Source: Stictocephala bisonia (lineage: Eukaryota > Arthropoda > Insecta > Hemiptera > Membracidae). Taken from it: a stretch of DNA of 64,000 nt. Below the pieces are notes generated by a model. The model worked only from the letters and a program-made list of their open reading frames with translations, was not told the DNA's origin and did no database searches. The position numbers and the translations under genes are program-made. Location of the stretch: positions 2,402,345 through 2,466,344 of the forward strand of contig JAQJVL010000005.1 of assembly GCA_035578905.1 (NCBI GenBank). The letters are read 5' to 3'. Each line of letters begins with the position of its first letter. Position 1 is the first letter of the stretch. This document shows positions 60,140 to 64,000 of this stretch, one piece after another.

Positions 60140-61005
60140 GTGTTTACAAAAATATTCATCACCCGTCACATACCTAAATCCAGGTTTCGTAACCATTCAA
60201 CAACTGCTTCTTCGATTGAATAAAGACCAACCCCTCTGAAAAGAACGCAATGGGCAACCATTAACGATGTGAATGTGATCCATAGTTTGAACTTCGAATC
60301 CGCAATCACATTTCCCTTCCCCACTTATATTTCTTTCCTTACCAGTGCGAAATAGCCTCAACATATTTCCCTTCCCCACTTATATTTCTTTCCTTACCAG
60401 TGCGAAATAGCCTCAACATAGTCCATTCTTTATTACGATGAAGTTTCATTCCACCGATGACGGTGATAGGGTTTGATACGATAAACTTGTTTCGACCATC
60501 AAACATATCCCTAGTTGGTTTTGGCAAAAATTCGTTCGAGATTAACTGGGAAGCTAGTCGAAGAGGTGGTTTCTCTAGATTTGAGTCGCCCTGCACGTTG
60601 TGGGATGTCTAGCAAAAAGGAAAGATTCGCAGTAAATAAGATCTTTTTGAACTATCTAAGAAGTGCCTCATTGCGTCTTATATCTGGAGGAGCTATGTTG
60701 CACAGCACTGGAAGTAATGGTGGAGGGGTTGCAGTGAGGAAGCTGCTGATAGCCCTCATCGCCCAAATTAGTTGTACATAAACCTCTCTCTCGTTCATGT
60801 GTACTGTTCAGCCGCACGGGAGAACAATATTCAGCGGTGGAGTAAACCAGAGACCAAGCTGTAGTACGCAGGACTTATCCAGCAAGTTGCTGCACAATGT
60901 TAGACCTGGTTCTCACTTTAGCTGTTGTTTTCTCTAGGTTAATTTTTCAAAAATAAAGATCGATATTGATTGGCATTTACCTAAGTAAGTTAACTATTCC
61001 ACTAG
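60140..61005 (-). pseudogene. LINE (non-LTR retrotransposon) polymerase C-terminal relic
   Basis: Read from 61005 down on the minus strand, pieces in several frames match the end of a Jockey/CR1-like LINE polyprotein: KTTAKVRTRSNIVQQLAG, LRTTAWSLVYSTAEYCSPVR, LPVLCNIAPPDIRRNEALL, a stop, then WTMLRLFRTG, CDCGFEVQTMDHI, CPLRSF, and in another frame EEAVEWLRNLDL. The Cys-His pattern CxC..H..C is the usual zinc-knuckle-like end after the reverse-transcriptase domain. The catalytic reverse transcriptase itself is absent. A stop lies after LAG and another after EALL. A 55-bp tandem duplication (60311-60420) breaks the frame. It is non-functional. Confidence 0.8.
60311..60420. repeat. 55-bp tandem duplication inside the LINE relic
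   Basis: Two exact copies beginning TTTCCCTTCCCCACTTATAT. Since 55 is not a multiple of three it shifts the LINE frame and arose after insertion. Confidence 0.9.
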
Positions 61006-61109
61006 TTTTATAACGTAGCTACTGTGGGGTTAACAAAGGGGTAATCTCTCAGGAATTACCTGACCGTCAGTTTCATTTTTCTCTATGGTATGACTCAACG
61101 GACCAGTCC

Positions 61110-61700
61110 CTCAACTGTCTAATATGTCCTCTACGTGTCTGATACTGTCCATCAACTTCCCTAATATGTCATCTACGTGTCTGATACTGCCAAATAACGG
61201 TATGTCATTGTCCATCAATATGCCTGATACTGTCCATCAATATGTCTGATACTGTCCATCAACTCCCCTAATATGTCCTCTACTTGTCTGATACTGCCAA
61301 ATAACGGTATGTTATTGTCCATCAATATGTCTGATACTGTCCATCAATATATCTGATACTGTCCATCAATATGTCTGATACTGTCCATCAATATGTCTGA
61401 TACTGTCCATCAATATGTCTGATACTGTCCATCAATATGTCTGATACTGTCCATCAATATGTCTGATACTGTCCATCAATATGTCTGATACTGTCCATCA
61501 ATATGTCTGATACTGTCCATCAATATGTCTGATACTGTCCATCAATATGTCTGATACTGTCCATCAATATGTCTGATACTGTCCATCAATATGTCTGATA
61601 CTGATCATCAACTCCCCTAATATGTCCTCTACTTGTCTGATACTGCCCATTAACGGTCTCATACTGTTAATCAATATGTCTGTTATTGTCCATCAACTAG
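61110..61700. repeat. 22-bp minisatellite with diverged flanks
   Basis: ATGTCTGATACTGTCCATCAAT repeats almost perfectly from about 61320 to 61600. Both flanks contain longer variants with CCCCTAATATGTCCTCTAC and AACGGTATGTTATTGTCC, so an older, more complex array was overgrown by a simple unit. Confidence 0.94.
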
Positions 61701-62571
61701 TTTGAATCTGTTGTCAATGGAAATCAAACCATAGCCTTATGTAACATCAGATAGTACATTCCTGTCGTAGCAAAACATATGTAATCTTCAACAAAGCGAA
61801 TCAAAAGGATCAACTTCTTTTTAAGTGACACGCCAGATGGAAATACGCCAAACTGATAGGGAATGGCAATTCGAAGGGCAGGGATCTTTCAAAACATTTT
61901 ACGATTTTAAAGCCATAAATAATACTGAGTGGTAAACAAATACATGTTATCAATTAAATCATAACATCAAAACAAGATGGCTCTAGGTAACTCATTGTGT
62001 ACAATATCCTTCATTAATTGACTTTACGTAATCGAAAAACGTATGTCCAAGTCCATCTATATTTGGCAACAACGTTGGCGAATTTCTTTTAAATCTTTTA
62101 TTTTTTTTATTTGTTATTGATATATAAATATATAATTTTGAAAATATAGATATATCTCGATTTAAAGTTACTAACAGTTCAAAAGTCAATACACTGGTAA
62201 CAGAATTGGCTACGTTTCCCATCTAGTTAGAAAGATATAGAAATAATCTTGCACTAATCTTCAATGTGGCTGCCATATGCGTTAATAGCCAGACTGTTCT
62301 GGTCTCCTAAATAAAAACGCTCTCTCGGAAGGAATAAAACATCCCAACGTACAGACTTTGCTATTTGTCAATGTCTTCAAAGAACTGATAACATCCTTTT
62401 TAACGAATAAGATTTGTGATTCTATAACTTCCGAGTCAGCAGTACATGAAAACTAAAAGTCGAGTTAAGAGCAATCGAAGATAACAAACGTAGCAATTTT
62501 ATATATGTACTTGAAAATTCACAATAATTCGCCTGAATATAAATTAAGTTTGACGTTGATTTCTATCCACC
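61701..62571. other. Unique spacer
   Basis: No gene recognised; the 76-codon minus-strand frame at 61992-62222 is unsupported. Confidence 0.4.
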
Positions 62572-63050
62572 TGCTCACACACGTACGATGTTGATTGCCC
62601 TCTCAGCCACTCACACACGTACGATGTTGATTGCTTTCTCAGCCATTCACACACGTACGATGTTGATTGCCCTCTCAGCAACTCACTCACGTACGATGTT
62701 GATTGCCCTCTCAGCCACTCACGTGTACGTTGCTGATTGCCCTCTCAGCTACTCACACACGCACGATGTTGATTACCCTCTCAGCCACTCACATATGTAC
62801 GATGTTGATTGCTCTCTCTCAGCCGCCCACACACGTACATTTGCATTGACCCACCCGCCCACCCATACACGTACTGTGGTACTTTTACTTGATTTTTTTA
62901 CTTGATTGCTTTCAGGATGTTTTAGGATGTTGATTGCTATCTCAGCTACTCACACACGTACGATGTTGATTGCTCTCACAGCCACTCACACACGTACGAT
63001 GTTGATTGGCCTTTGAGCCACTCACACACGCACGATTTTAATTGCTTGGA
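62572..63050. repeat. 36-bp minisatellite, about 11 copies in two blocks
   Basis: The unit is ACACACGTACGATGTTGATT followed by GCCCTCTCAGCCACTC. The blocks 62572-62860 and about 62925-63050 are separated by diverged sequence with CCCACCCGCCCACCC. The 105-codon frame over it is a repeat by-product. Confidence 0.92.
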
Positions 63051-63079
63051 CAGCCAAGGCTTCTTCTTTGTTGGTGTTG

Positions 63080-63360
63080 GCCCGCGATTACTCGCGCGGG
63101 GTCGGGGCGGTGGTGAAGTAGCGATGCCGAGCTACACTAGGTCGTGGTGGTTGGGGGCGAGAGCACGCGCGCGCGGCGCGCGCGCGCACTGAGCGCGAGC
63201 GCGTGAGAGATCGCGCGCGCGTCGCGAGCAGACGCGAGGACGAGCTCGCGAGAGAGAGCAGAGCGCGACAGCGAGAGAGAGGAGCGACGCGCGAGAGCGA
63301 GCGCGCGATGCTCCGCGCGAGCGCGCGCGAGCCAAGCGGAGAAGCGGGCTGCGGCGTCTC
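63080..63360. repeat. CG- and GAGA-rich low-complexity tract
   Basis: Alternating CGCGCG runs (63160-63190 and others) mix with GAGAGAG and GAGCGCGAG words. The plus strand is purine-rich between CG steps. Such DNA can form Z-DNA or cruciforms and is very unlike the AT-rich surroundings. Confidence 0.9.
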
Positions 63361-63580
63361 TCTCTAGCCAGCATGACATACTAACGGCACTTAACACTGC
63401 AGGCACACCTATATAGTCGTCAATTTCCAGGTCGTTTAATGTTGGCCCAGCTGGCAATGTTACGGGCACACGCGCCATTGTTCGTGCAGCCTGACGATCC
63501 GAAACACGAAAGACACAATCACAATCGCAACTTGGCAGATGAGCGCAATGTCGTTGTTCCTTGTAAATAATGGTCAACAC
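63361..63580 (-). other. Candidate first exon beside the CG-rich tract
   Basis: A minus-strand frame of 147 codons (63580-63137) has a non-repetitive first part. An internal ATG in good context (AACAATGGCG) begins MARVPVTLPAGPTLNDLEID and runs on with DYIGVPAVLSAVSM before entering the low-complexity tract, where the peptide turns into Ala/Arg/Ser repeats. ATAGGTGTGC could be a splice donor within it. I recognise no domain. It could equally be a chance frame. Confidence 0.25.
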
Positions 63581-64000
63581 TATGTTAACGACACACTAAC
63601 GCGTTACTCAGAGGCGTGTGTAATAAACTGCATTGTTTAAGGGTAGGTAATCGTGTTTAGTGTACCTTTAACTGTACACAAACCTATTCAAAATAGATCA
63701 AAAGTAAAACCATCAATTTAGAAACTTGGAACCCTGTTGAGGAGCGTAACGTCCCACACGACCACAAGTGACTAACGGCTTGCTATTAGTTTTAAAATAC
63801 TCATGTTAGTAGTCATGTTTTATATGTGCTTGGGCTTAGGTTAAAATTTATTAGAGTAATGTTCATAATTTATATAAGCGTAAGGAAGCTCGTCTATATA
63901 AGTGAAAGTGGTTCACTGGATTTTCTTCGGTTTCTTTATCAACTTAAAAATTATGAAATAAAATATTAGTATTCAAAATCATCACAATTATCATTAGGGC
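63581..64000. other. Unique AT-rich DNA at the window end
   Basis: No gene recognised. Confidence 0.4.

Overview
This window looks like repeat-dense, gene-poor nuclear DNA of an arthropod, most likely an insect. That is an inference from the mobile-element families present (mariner, hAT, Helitron, a LINE end, a MADF exon of PIF/Harbinger type), the AT-rich background and the absence of any bacterial-style gene organisation. I cannot name the species. By my own tally about 40% of the window is tandem repeat: about 19 separate arrays with periods from 18 to about 158 bp. I recognise no ordinary host gene. Most long open frames lie in arrays whose period is a multiple of three and are probably not proteins.

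Layout. 0.7-7.3 kb: three satellites (68, 90 and 72 bp periods), the last starting at a perfect 36-bp palindrome. 8.9-13.0 kb: a 76-bp and a 62-bp satellite that share a core of about 37 bp, separated by a 36-bp minisatellite. 13.5-14.7 kb: an ACGCG-rich island with one MADF-domain first exon. 15.5-16.8 kb: 36-bp and 71-bp arrays. 21.3-32.3 kb: a 59-bp satellite split by an 8.6-kb insertion with perfect 32-bp terminal inverted repeats (TIRs) and a 7-bp target duplication. 33.2-37.1 kb: 53-bp and 158-bp arrays, the latter split by a 955-bp hAT element. 38.9-41.7 kb: 74 copies of a 38-bp unit. 42.1-42.5 kb: a mariner relic. 43.3-50.8 kb: 66-, ~75-, 74-, 85- and 93-bp arrays. 52.1-56.5 kb: about 52 nearly identical 84-bp units. 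57.6-63.4 kb: an 18-bp minisatellite, a broken LINE end, 22- and 36-bp arrays and a CG/GAGA-rich tract.

The most interesting part is the 8.6-kb insertion. It carries (1) an intact 2,886-bp DNA transposon with 43-bp terminal identity (AATT included) and a single 633-codon gene of the poorly characterised arthropod family with an SDGCGGQNKN motif (DUF7869-like, from memory), plus arrays of a subterminal motif that also lies inside the TIR; (2) a 1.2-kb non-autonomous Helitron; and (3) an inverted pair of sequences that fit the small hammerhead ribozyme core described from Penelope-like elements. None of these genes forms a pathway. The window reads as satellite DNA repeatedly invaded by transposons.
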